DNA of 20,306 nt from positions 1 through 20,306 of the forward strand of contig JACVTC010000530.1 in the NCBI GenBank assembly GCA_016946835.1. Direction: 5' to 3'. Positions within the stretch are counted from its first letter, which is position 1. Every line of letters starts with the position of its first letter. The DNA comes from Neocallimastix lanati (nom. inval.) (lineage: Eukaryota; Neocallimastigomycota; Neocallimastigomycetes; Neocallimastigales; Neocallimastigaceae). Both the position numbers and the translations under genes were made by a program. Positions 1-8,191 of this stretch are shown one piece after another. Below the pieces are notes generated by a model. It was not told the DNA's origin. It did not search any database and saw nothing but the letters and a program-made list of their open reading frames with translations.

Positions 1-538
1 TTTATTCTTCTTTTTATACTTTTATTTTAATACATTTTGTTTATCTTTATTATATTCTTTAAAGAAACTATTCTAACTATTTTATTTTTTTCTTTTTCCT
101 ATTATTTTAAATTATTTATAAAATTATTTATTTTGTTAAAAAAAAAAATAACATTAATAATAATTTTTATTATATTTGATATTAATAAAAGAAATTTATA
201 AGAATATTAAATAATTTTTAATATATTTGATATTAATAAAAGATTTTAATAAGAATATTTAATAATAATTTTTTATTATATTTGATATTAATAAGAGAAA
301 TTTATAAGAATATTTAATAATAATTTTTATTATTTGATTAATAAAAGATTTTTAAGAATATTTAATAATTTTTATTATATTTGATATTAAAAGATTTTTA
401 ATAAGAATATTTAATAATAAGTTTTATTATTCTTGATATTAATAAAAGATTTTATTAAGATTTAATAATAATTTTTATTGTAATATTAATAAGAGTATTT
501 AATAGAAAATACAAGGTATTTAGTGACACCCCGTATCA
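1..538 (-). repeat. Partial B-type LTR-like element, internally deleted
   Basis: Read on the minus strand, this begins at 538 with TGATACGGGGTGTCAC and matches the start of the elements at 16254 and 17596. It continues into about eight degenerate copies (51-56 bp) of the 54-bp A/T repeat typical of that family, at about 160-480. Bases 1-150 match the right-hand part of the family (compare 4968-5120), so the G/C-richer core and its flanks are missing here. The far end lies outside the window. No coding potential was seen. The LTR interpretation rests on the TG...CA ends of complete copies. Confidence 0.6.
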
Positions 539-542
539 GCGT

Positions 543-1015
543 TGATACGATATTTTATTTATGTATCTAAATTAATATTTATTTATGGGCAATGACAATA
601 AGGAATTATGATAAAATAATATATTCTAATATTAAATAGAAATAACACATACAATAATACAAAATAAAGTAATAAATATATCTTTTTAATGTCTTCTTTA
701 TTTATTATTAATTATTAATTATTACATCAATTATTATTATTACTCATATAAATTTTATAATTCATTATCTCAAATATATTGCATATCTCTTTTTAACTAT
801 ACTAAAATAAAATATAAAAATAGCTATTTATGTGAATTAATGTATCCAAGGTATAAACTTATAAATAAAAGAATTCTCCGTTTAATAATTATTATTCTAA
901 AATTATATACTATTATAAAATTATTATTGACCAATAATATTTAAATATTTCTTTAACCTAAAGAATCTACCTAAATACCATTTTTAAATACCATTTTTAT
1001 TTTGATCAGGTATCA
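543..1015 (+). mobile_element. Solo LTR-like element, stack member 1
   Basis: A 473-bp block begins TGATACGATATTTTATT and ends GGTATCA, giving TG...CA ends with an imperfect terminal inverted repeat. It is flanked by GCGT (539-542) and GAGT (1016-1019). A TATA-like stretch lies near 858-872. Its start and several internal patches, such as a 'CTCCGTTTAATAATTA'-like patch near 875, recur in the block at 1020, so the two are diverged members of one family. It has no ORF. A solo LTR is the best explanation; another short inverted-repeat element is possible. Confidence 0.5.
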
Positions 1016-1019
1016 GAGT

Positions 1020-1624
1020 TGATACGATATTTTATTAAATACCGTATATATTAGTTGGGCGTTTATGCAAAAGGGAATTACTCCAAGAATATTATATTAC
1101 AATAATTATATTTACTTTTTATTTATTTATCTTTTATTATTTTATTTATTATATTTTATCATATAAAAAATACATTTTATTATTATTATTCATATAAAAA
1201 AAAATATTTATTTATAAATTATTTTCATAATTATATTTTTACTAATTTTATAAATATTATTTGTCGAAACACTAAAATTAATTAATAAATATAAATATTC
1301 ATAACTTTTTACTTATAACTATTAATTCATATTATTTAATATTATCTAAAAACTATTTTAATATTAACACACCAATTTAATTAAACATCCAATCTCCGTT
1401 ATAATTAATATAACTAATTTTGCTATATAATCAACAATTCTTTTAATAACTTTAATATTATTATTTAATTTAATATTTTAATAATTACTACTAATAATAA
1501 ATTATCTTTAATAATATATTTTAAGATTCATTATATAAAAATAATTTTTAATAAATATTTATATTATTAATTTTTCTAAATAATTTTTCTATTATTTTAT
1601 GTTATTTCTACTGGACATGCATCA
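1020..1624 (+). mobile_element. Solo LTR-like element, stack member 2
   Basis: A 605-bp block has the same first 17 bases as the block at 543 (TGATACGATATTTTATT) and ends GCATCA. It is flanked by GAGT (1016-1019) and GCGT (1625-1628). Both blocks share a diverged 'GGGCxxTxATGCAAxAxGGAATTA'-type patch about 50 bp in, so they have the same orientation and common ancestry. No coding potential was seen. Confidence 0.5.
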
Positions 1625-1628
1625 GCGT

Positions 1629-2466
1629 TGATATGGTTCGGGTTTTATTAGAAAATTTATTTAATTATTTACATTTTTATTTTTTTTTGTCTACATTTTA
1701 ATTATTGAAAAACTTCACTTATTTATACTTTTTGAAAAAAAATAAATATGTAAAGCCTTTCTACATTTTATTATCATATTTAAAAAAATTAATTTACTAT
1801 TGCTAATTACTTCAAATTTTATATTAATTTAAATTGACTAATTCATAAGTATTTTTATTTTAATAAATTTTGTTTATATAATTTTATATTATTTTTCATA
1901 TACTAAAACTAAATTATTTAATATATAGGAAAAGTAGCAAACAAAATTTAAAAAGATTTTACAGAAAAATAAAGTTATTTTAAACAAGAATGTTAATATA
2001 ATATTCTTATATTTTATACAAAATAAATTTAAAAACTATAATATATTTAATATTTATTATTAATCAATTAAGATTTGATTTTATTTGTGGGGAATAAAAA
2101 TATTAAATAATCAATTTAAAAATAAAATAAAATACTAAAAAGAATACAATTTTAATATTGATACAATATAATAATAATATAATAATATATTTGAAAATAA
2201 AAATAAAATATTAATATTGATAATAAACACTTTAATAAAATAATAAAATTTAAGGTTAAATTAAAGATATTGATATTAATAATAAAAATATAGAATTATT
2301 GATAATATTTTAGAAACTTTTAATAAAAATATAAAAAAAATTATATTTATAAAATATTTTAGTATAGACAATATAGTAAAGTAATATTAAGTAAAGAACA
2401 ATATAATGGATTCTAAAGTAAGTTGAAATTCTAATTAATAATCCATTATATGTTCGTTCTTTACCA
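1629..2466 (+). mobile_element. LTR-like element, stack member 3, next to tRNA-Ser
   Basis: An 838-bp A/T-rich block begins TGATATGG after a GCGT spacer (1625-1628) and ends TTTACCA before another GCGT (2467-2470). The ends form a weak inverted match (TGATA / TACCA). It has no ORF. Its right end carries a strong hairpin (2391-2464). It lies directly upstream of the tRNA-Ser gene, leaving 16 bp including the GCGT. The boundaries come only from the shared spacer and the TG...CA ends, so it is less certain than the two preceding blocks. Confidence 0.4.
2391..2464 (+). other. Long hairpin at the end of the LTR-like block
   Basis: The left arm 2391-2412 (GTAAAGAAC plus ATATAATGGATT) pairs with 2440-2464. 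The stem has 9 bp and 12 bp segments separated by a small bulge, with a 27-nt loop (2413-2439). It ends 18 bp before the tRNA-Ser gene. It could fold in an LTR transcript or mark the ends of a tiny inverted-repeat insertion. Its function is unknown. Confidence 0.6.
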
Positions 2467-2482
2467 GCGTGCAATCGAAGTA

Positions 2483-2564
2483 GTCAGTTTGTCCGAGTGG
2501 TTAAGGAGTCAGACTTGAAATCTGGTGGGCTCTGCCCGCGCAGGTCCAAATCCTGCAGCTGACG
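2483..2564 (+). tRNA. tRNA-Ser (anticodon UGA), copy 1, T-loop variant
   Basis: This is an 82-nt class II tRNA reading serine codon UCA. The acceptor stem GTCAGTT pairs with AGCTGAC (2557-2563), and the discriminator is G (2564), as is usual for serine. The anticodon loop is CTTGAAA with TGA at 2516-2518, and there is a long variable arm (TGGGCTCTGCCCG). The internal A box is TGTCCGAGTGG. The B box/T-loop reads GGTCCAAATCC where copy 2 has GGTTCAAACCC, so the invariant T55 is C. That should weaken both TFIIIC binding and tertiary folding, and this copy may be poorly expressed or inactive. The tRNA-Cys gene follows after 15 bp without a T-run. Confidence 0.9.
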
Positions 2565-2579
2565 AACTTCGATTTCTTA

Positions 2580-2651
2580 GGGGTGTTAGCTCAGCGGTAG
2601 AGCAATTGACTGCAGATCAATAGGTCTTCGGTTCAAATCTGGAACGCCCCT
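2580..2651 (+). tRNA. tRNA-Cys (anticodon GCA), copy 1
   Basis: This is a 72-nt cloverleaf. The acceptor stem GGGGTGT pairs with ACGCCCC (2644-2650) with one T-G pair, and the discriminator is T (2651), the cysteine identity base. The anticodon loop is CTGCAGA, reading GCA. The A box (TAGCTCAGCGG) and B box (GGTTCAAATCT) are recognisable. Relative to copies 2 and 3 one T-stem base is C to T, giving a G-T pair that keeps the stem. It probably shares a Pol III transcript with the tRNA-Ser 15 bp upstream. Confidence 0.94.
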
Positions 2652-2657
2652 TATTAA

Positions 2658-2666
2658 TTTTTTTTT
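2658..2666 (+). terminator. Pol III terminator (T9) after the tRNA pair
   Basis: A run of nine T lies 7 bp after tRNA-Cys. The 15-bp Ser-Cys spacer has no run of four or more T, so this is the first effective Pol III stop for both genes. Confidence 0.8.
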
Positions 2667-2729
2667 CACTTGCTAATACAAATCTTATTTTTTTTTTTTT
2701 TTTTTTTTTCAATATCCTAAGTTTCAATT

Positions 2730-3260
2730 ATGTCAAAGAAATTTCATTATTTTCAAGATGATTTATTTTTTGAAGTTTGCAATGATAATTGAACAAAAAC
2801 CTTTGGATGTTTCTTTAGATTCAGAAAATGATTATGATAATAATATTTATTATTTTATTATTGAGTGCTTTTTTAACGGGCGTTCAATATATGAAAAAAA
2901 TTAAAGTTAATAATGGGGAACAAAGACAATTAGTTGACAATATTTTTAAGTAAAGTTCAACTTCGTCGACTATTCCGTATTTTGTGGGGATTGCGTAGTT
3001 TCTAACTAACATAATACCATTAATTTGTCGATATTTTTAGATTGATGATGAAATGGTAATTCCGTTGAATCTATTGAATTTACTCTTACTAAAAGCGTCG
3101 AAGTCAAAATGATAAGGCAATGGAATTTCATCTCCTGGTGAAAGATCTGATACAGATTCGGTTGATAACACTAATAATGAAATTATTACTCGCAATAATG
3201 GACGTGGTCGATGAATGGGAAAAAGTTAGAAACTATTGCTTCTAACGCACTTTTATAATT
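2730..3260 (+). pseudogene. Decayed protein gene carried by the tRNA repeat, copy 1
   Basis: I do not recognise this gene. An ATG at 2730 opens 20 codons (MSKKFHYFQDDLFFEVCNDN) and then a stop. A shifted frame continues EQKPLDVSLDSENDYDNN. Further on, one frame reads GEQRQLVDNIFK, then IPYFVGIA, FLTNIIPLICRYF and IDDEMVIPL, separated by in-frame TAA and TAG codons. Near the end come SDTDSVDN and a remnant of EWEKV. The same peptide strings recur at 6565-7105 and 19485-20024, and a divergent relative with intact codons at the same points lies at 18938-19162, so this was a real coding region. The downstream end has lost 8 bases relative to copy 2. An intron is possible: CTAAC followed by TTTTTAG precedes IDDEM. 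Confidence 0.6.
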
Positions 3261-3664
3261 ATTATAATATATAATATTTCCATTTCATGTATTTTATTTG
3301 TTATTTTTTCATTTAAATCGTGTAATTTTATTATTATTATAAATTAAACAAAGTTATTCTCTAAGTCTAAAAAAAAAAATGTTTCTTTAGATTCAGAAAA
3401 GGATTATGATAATAAAAATAATAATAATAATAATAATATTTATTATTATAAGTTAAATATCTATTTTAAAGATGTTACTACTAGGTTTTATTATTTTTTT
3501 ATAAGTACAACTTGCCAAAATATATAGTAAATTTGAGCTTTTTTTATTTTTATTTTATTTTATTTTTTTTATTTTATTTTTTTTATTTTATTTTTTTTTA
3601 ACTTTTATTTTTTTATTTTTAATTTCAAATGTAATTTCCACCTACATGTGTTTTTTATAATAAT

Positions 3665-4740
3665 TGTTAAGATAATAACTGAATTTTAATTCAATTTCAA
3701 TTTCAATAATTCAGTTATTTGAATTTCAATATTAATAAATTATAATAATATAATAATTATTATTAAATTAACTTTATTAAAATATTTAGGAAATAGTCTA
3801 GGCGAACTAATTAACTAAATATTATTAACATATTGAAATTAATATATATTAAATAATGATATAAAACAAATATGTGTAGTAACATATTTGTATATTTAAT
3901 ATTAATTATTAAATATTAAATTTATATCTTTTTGATAATAATTATTTTATTTTATTTTATTTCAATATGTATTATTATAATTATAATAATTATAATACTT
4001 TATTTCATATAAAATTAATATAGTTCTATATATTAGAATATATAATTAATATAGTACCTATTTCTTATAAATAGATTAAATTATTTATATTAGAAATTTG
4101 AGGACTCTCTTGTAAAATTTCAGGAATTAGAATTATTATTATAATCGTACGAATATTATAATTTTATTAATAAAATTTACTAAACTACCATTATTTAAAA
4201 TCCACTGCTTATAAATTATTGCACATAAAAGTCCCTCATATCAATAATGTAAACACGTGATTGTCATATTAAATTAATTTCTATATTAATTTATTATCAA
4301 AATTTTTACATATTATATTCTAATTATAAAATATAATATTTAGCTAATATTATATTCTTATATTTTATTTATATTAAATGTTTATATTATTATCTTACTT
4401 TATATTATCAATATCAAACTTATATTAATACTATTACATATTCATATTAATAATTAATATTTTAATAATTAATTATTTTATATAAATACATATTTAAATC
4501 TTTTGATTAATCCTTTGTAGGATTATTGTAATTTAAATTATAGTAATAATTATTTAAAATAATAATGTAATAAAATATTATTAAGATTAAATAAAATTTA
4601 TATTTTAAATAAAAACTTATTTATAAAATTTACTAATAACAATATGTTTTAAATAAGAGTAAATTTAAATTATTAATTAATTACTATTATTTGGCATCTT
4701 GACCTAATCGTTAAGACCAAATTATCTCAAAACTTTAACA
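3665..4740. mobile_element. Solo LTR (1076 bp) with 5-bp target duplication
   Basis: The block begins TGTTAAGATAATAACTG and ends ACTTTAACA, giving TG...CA ends and a 6-bp terminal inverted repeat (TGTTAA/TTAACA). It is flanked by ATAAT on both sides (3660-3664 and 4741-4745). Empty sites exist in the other copies of the host repeat, near 6200 and 18670, where the same flanks join without the insert. There is no gene inside, so this is a solo LTR left by LTR-LTR recombination. It belongs to a different family from the Ty3-like element at 7389 and, unlike that element, is not next to a tRNA. Superfamily cannot be assigned. Confidence 0.85.
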
Positions 4741-4794
4741 ATAATATATTAATAAATTTATGAAAGTGTATTTTCTTCCCTATCTAAAAGAAGA

Positions 4795-6148
4795 TGATAC
4801 CGGCTGGGGTTGAAACACTAAAATATTCAAAACAAAAAATAAATATTAACACATAATGATAAAAATAAATTTGGAAACAAAAAAAAATTAATTTTCAAAA
4901 TATTCTTTATTTAAATTTAAAATTAAAATTATTTGTTCCAAATATTAAAAAGAAAGAAATTTATTCTTCTTTTTATACTTTTATTTTAATATATTTTGTT
5001 TATCTTTATTATATTCTTTAAAGAAAAGCTATTCTAACTATTTTATTTTTTTAACTTTTTACTATTATTTTAAATTATTTATAAAATTATTTATAATGTT
5101 AAAAAAAAAATAACATTTATTAAATTAAACTATAAAAATTAAATTTGGAGGTTGTATCACGAAGGGCATTCCGGGCGGTAGCTTCTTCTTGATATTGCCT
5201 TCAGAGAGAGAATTATACAGAATTAATGTTTTTTGTATTTTGTTCATTTTTGTTATTGAAGAATTTCTGTATTTTGGTTCATTTTATTTTAATAAGGATT
5301 TAATTTAGTTTTGATTTCTGTTTTATCCACAGTTTATTTCAAAGGTTTAGAAAATATTATACAGAAATTTATAATTCTGTATTATATGTCAAATATTTAT
5401 TGAAATAGTTTTTATTATACTTAATATAAAAAAAATAAGATTTAATAATGATTATTATTAAATATTCTTATTAAAAATTATATATAATTTAAATCATTAC
5501 TAATTCTTATTTTTATATTAAGTATAATAAAAACCTATTTCAACAAATATTTGATATAAAATACAGAATTATAAATTTCTGTATAATATTTTCTAAACCT
5601 TTGAAATAAACTATGAATGAAATAGAAATCAAAACTAAATTAAATCCTTATTAAAATAAAATGAACCAAAATACAGAAATTCTTCAATAACAAAAATGAA
5701 CAAAATACAAAAAACATTAATTCTGTATAATGTTCTCTCTAAAGACAATATCAAGAAGAAGCTACCGCCGAGAACACCCTTCGTGATACAACCTCCAAAT
5801 TTAATTTTTATAGTTTAATTTAATAAATGTTTTTTTTTTTTTTTTTTTAACAAAATAAATAATTTTATAAATAATTTAAAATAATAGTAAAAAGTTAAAA
5901 AAATAAAATAGTTAGAATAGTTTTTCTTTAAAGAATATAATAAAGATAAACAAAATGTATTAAAATGAAAGTATAAAAAGAAGAATAAAATTCTTTTTTT
6001 TTAATATTTGGAACAAATAATTTTAGTTTTAATTTTAAATAAAGAATATTTTAAAAATTAATTTTTTTGTTTCCAAATTCATTTTTGTGTGTTAATATTT
6101 ATTTTTTTTGTTTTGAATATCTTAGTGTTTCAACCCCAACCTGTATCA
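4795..6148. repeat. Centre of the palindrome: two inverted halves of a B-type element
   Basis: The block starts TGATACCGGCTGGGGTTG and ends CAACCCCAACCTGTATCA. Both ends are the right-hand end of the B-type element at 17596-18617, so the element's left half has been replaced by an inverted copy of its right half. Each half carries the conserved G/C-richer core (5147-5212 and 5732-5798) containing 'AGAAGCTACCGCC' and 'CCCTTCGTGATACAA'. The symmetry axis is about 5472, in A/T-rich sequence. There is no coding potential. Confidence 0.8.
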
Positions 6149-6369
6149 TCTTCTTTTAGATAGGGAAAAAAATACACTTTCATAAATTTTTTATTTTTAT
6201 TATTATAAAAAATACATGTAGGAGGAAAGAAACATTTGAAATTAAAAATAAAAAAAAAGAAAAGAAAAACTCAAAAATACTATATATTTTGGCAAGTTGT
6301 ACTTATATAAAAAATAATAAAACCTAGAAGTAACATTTTTAAAATAGATTTTTAACTTGTAATAATAAA

Positions 6370-6402
<33 letters not shown>

Positions 6403-6564
6403 CATTATCATAATCCTTTTCTGAATCTAAAGAAACTTTTTTTTAGACTTAGAGTATAACTTTATTTAATTTATAATATTAATAAAATTACGTGATTTAA
6501 ATGAAAGAATAAAAAAATATATATATATAATTCATGAAATAAAAATATTATATATTATAATAAT

Positions 6565-7105
6565 TATAAAAGTGCGGTAGAAGCAATAAGTTTCTAACTT
6601 TTCCCATTCATCGATGATAATACCATGTCCATTATTGCAAGTAATAATTTCAGTATTAGTGTTATCAACAGAATCTGTATCAGATCTTTTACCAGGAGGT
6701 GAAAATCCAATACCTTATCATTTCGATGTCGACAATTTTAGCAACGGTAGATTCAATAGATTCAACGGAATTACCATTTCATCATCAATCTAAAAATATC
6801 GACAAATTAATGGTATTATGTTAGTTAAAAACTACGCAATCCCCACAAAATACGGAACAGTCGACGAAGTTGAACTTTGTTTAAAAAATATTGTCAACTA
6901 ATTGTCTTTGTTCCCCATCATTAACTATAATTTTTTTTTACATATATTGAACGCCCGTCAAAAAGAGCATTCAATAATAAAATAATAAATATTATTATCA
7001 TAATCATTTTCTGAATCTAAAGAAACATCCAAAGGTTTTTTTTCAATTATCATTGCAAACTTCAAAAAATTAATCATCTTGAAAAGAATGAAATTTCTTT
7101 GACAT
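6565..7105 (-). pseudogene. Decayed protein gene carried by the tRNA repeat, copy 2
   Basis: This is the inverted counterpart of 2730-3260. The ATG is at 7105 (reading MSKKFHSFQDD) and is followed at once by a stop. The strings VPYFVGIA, FLTNIIPLICRYF, IDDEMVIPL and, at the 3' end, NNGHGIIIDEWEKVRNLLLLPHF are readable in pieces, with frameshifts and stops between them. The C-terminal string is better preserved here than in copy 1. No family is recognised. The gene points away from the tRNA-Cys terminator and lies about 100 bp from it. Confidence 0.6.
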
Positions 7106-7189
7106 ATTTGAAACTTAGGATATTGAAAAAATAAATAAGATTTTAATTTAGTAAGTGAAAAAAAAAAATAAGTTTTGTATTAGCAAGCG

Positions 7190-7198
7190 AAAAAAAAA
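7190..7198 (-). terminator. Pol III terminator (T9 on the minus strand)
   Basis: Nine consecutive A on the plus strand form T9 downstream of the minus-strand tRNA-Cys, at the position equivalent to 2658-2666 in copy 1. Confidence 0.8.
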
Positions 7199-7204
7199 TT
7201 AATA

Positions 7205-7276
7205 AGGGGCGTTCCGGATTTGAACCGAAGACCTATTGATCTGCAGTCAATTGCTCTACCGCTGAGCTAACACCCC
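7205..7276 (-). tRNA. tRNA-Cys (anticodon GCA), copy 2
   Basis: This is a 72-nt intact cloverleaf. The acceptor GGGGTGT pairs with ACGCCCC, the discriminator is T, and the anticodon loop CTGCAGA reads GCA. The T arm TTCGG/CCGGA encloses TTCAAAT. Its B box GGTTCAAATCC is closer to the canonical form than in copy 1. It is the second gene of the Ser-Cys pair on this strand, separated by 15 bp without a T-run. Confidence 0.95.
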
Positions 7277-7291
7277 TAAGAAATCGAAATT

Positions 7292-7373
7292 CGTCAGCTG
7301 CAGGGTTTGAACCTGCGCGGGCAGAGCCCACCAGATTTCAAGTCTGACTCCTTAACCACTCGGACAAACTGAC
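7292..7373 (-). tRNA. tRNA-Ser (anticodon UGA), copy 2, intact
   Basis: This is the best preserved of the three tRNA-Ser copies at 82 nt. The acceptor GTCAGTT pairs with AGCTGAC, and the discriminator is G. The anticodon stem TCAGA/TCTGG encloses CTTGAAA (anticodon TGA), the variable arm is long, and the T arm GCAGG-TTCAAAC-CCTGC is perfect. The A box TGTCCGAGTGG and B box GGTTCAAACCC are both canonical. The Ty3-like retrotransposon begins 16 bp upstream of its 5' end, in the zone where a Pol III transcript would start. Confidence 0.96.
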
Positions 7374-7388
7374 TACTTCGATTGCAGG

Positions 7389-7969
7389 TGGTACGGTGCC
7401 GAATTAAAAATATAATTTTTAATATAAATAGTACAGTTAAATAGGAAATAATTATATAATAATTATATATAAATAATAATAATTAAATTTAAAATAAATA
7501 AAAAAAAAAAAAAAAAATATTAGTAAAGATAGTAAAAATAATATATAAATTGAACCAATAGGATTTAATAAAAATAAATATATAAATACGAAAGAAAAAT
7601 GATTTTTTTTAGAGACGTAGTTTTTTTAATTAGATTAGAATTAGGAATTTATAAATCTAAGTTAGGAATACTTAGAAAATAATTATTTTAGTTAAATTTA
7701 AAATAAATACTTATTAAAGTTAAGGTTTAATTATTCAAGGGAATAGATTAAAATAACTAATAAGTATTTAAAAATAATTAATGTAAAAAAAATATATATA
7801 CATTTTAATAAAACAAAACGACAACAAATATTCTTTTATCTTTTTCTTATTATTTTTATTTAATCTTTTTGTGTGATAATTATTATAATTCTTTTATTAG
7901 AATATATAATTTTATAATAAAACTTGCATTCACGAACCACCCGATACAATATAAAATTTATTCGTATCA
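7389..7969 (+). repeat. 5' LTR of the Ty3/gypsy element
   Basis: The 581-bp LTR begins TGGTACGG and ends TTCGTATCA, giving an imperfect terminal inverted repeat (TGGTACGG versus TGATACGA). Its first 324 bp match 15274-15598 nearly base for base, with a few changes and an A-run length difference. Near-identity suggests a fairly recent insertion. A TATA-like A/T stretch lies near 7577-7592. The right boundary is set by the primer binding site 4 bp further on. Confidence 0.85.
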
Positions 7970-7973
7970 AATT

Positions 7974-7990
7974 TGGCGCCCAACGTGGGG
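7974..7990 (+). other. Primer binding site, tRNA-Lys type
   Basis: TGGCGCCCAACGTGGGG is complementary to the 3' end (with CCA) of a common eukaryotic tRNA-Lys, and is a well-known retroelement primer site. It lies 4 nt after the LTR's terminal CA. The matching tRNA gene is not in this window. Confidence 0.85.
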
Positions 7991-8191
7991 GGGGAATAAA
8001 TGAAAGCAAGATAAAATTATATGAAAATAATAACAGAGCATAATAATTATTAATTTTTTTTTATTATTATTTTAGTTTGTAATTGATTTAATATTATATT
8101 ATATATATTTTTTTTTAATTATTATTATTATTATTTTGAATCCATATACATTTTTATATAAAAATATATTATTATTAATTAAATTTTCAAA

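Larger units (their letters stand above)
2471..7386. repeat. Large inverted repeat (palindrome) with tRNA pairs at both tips
   Basis: Bases 2471-5453 read outward as the reverse complement of 5492-7386, with a 38-nt A/T spacer (5454-5491). Matched landmarks are tRNA-Ser (2483/7373), tRNA-Cys (2580/7276), the decayed gene (2730/7105), the segment around 'GGCAAGTTGTAC', and the LTR-like half element ending at 4795/6148. Arm lengths (about 3000 and 1915 bp) agree to within a few bp once the 1081-bp solo-LTR insertion in the left arm is subtracted. The arms have diverged by scattered substitutions and microsatellite length changes, so the duplication is not very recent or the arms are not being homogenised. 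Confidence 0.9.

Noticed and set aside
2516-2518. tRNA with anticodon UGA as a stop suppressor explaining the TGA in pol
   Set aside because: Anticodon UGA reads codon UCA (serine), not UGA. A suppressor would need anticodon UCA.
2790-3110. Variant genetic code with TAA/TAG as glutamine, suggested by in-frame stops in the decayed gene and gag
   Set aside because: The 921-codon pol frame has no internal TAA or TAG, and gag ends on TAA right after the frameshift site. Stops are restricted to damaged regions.
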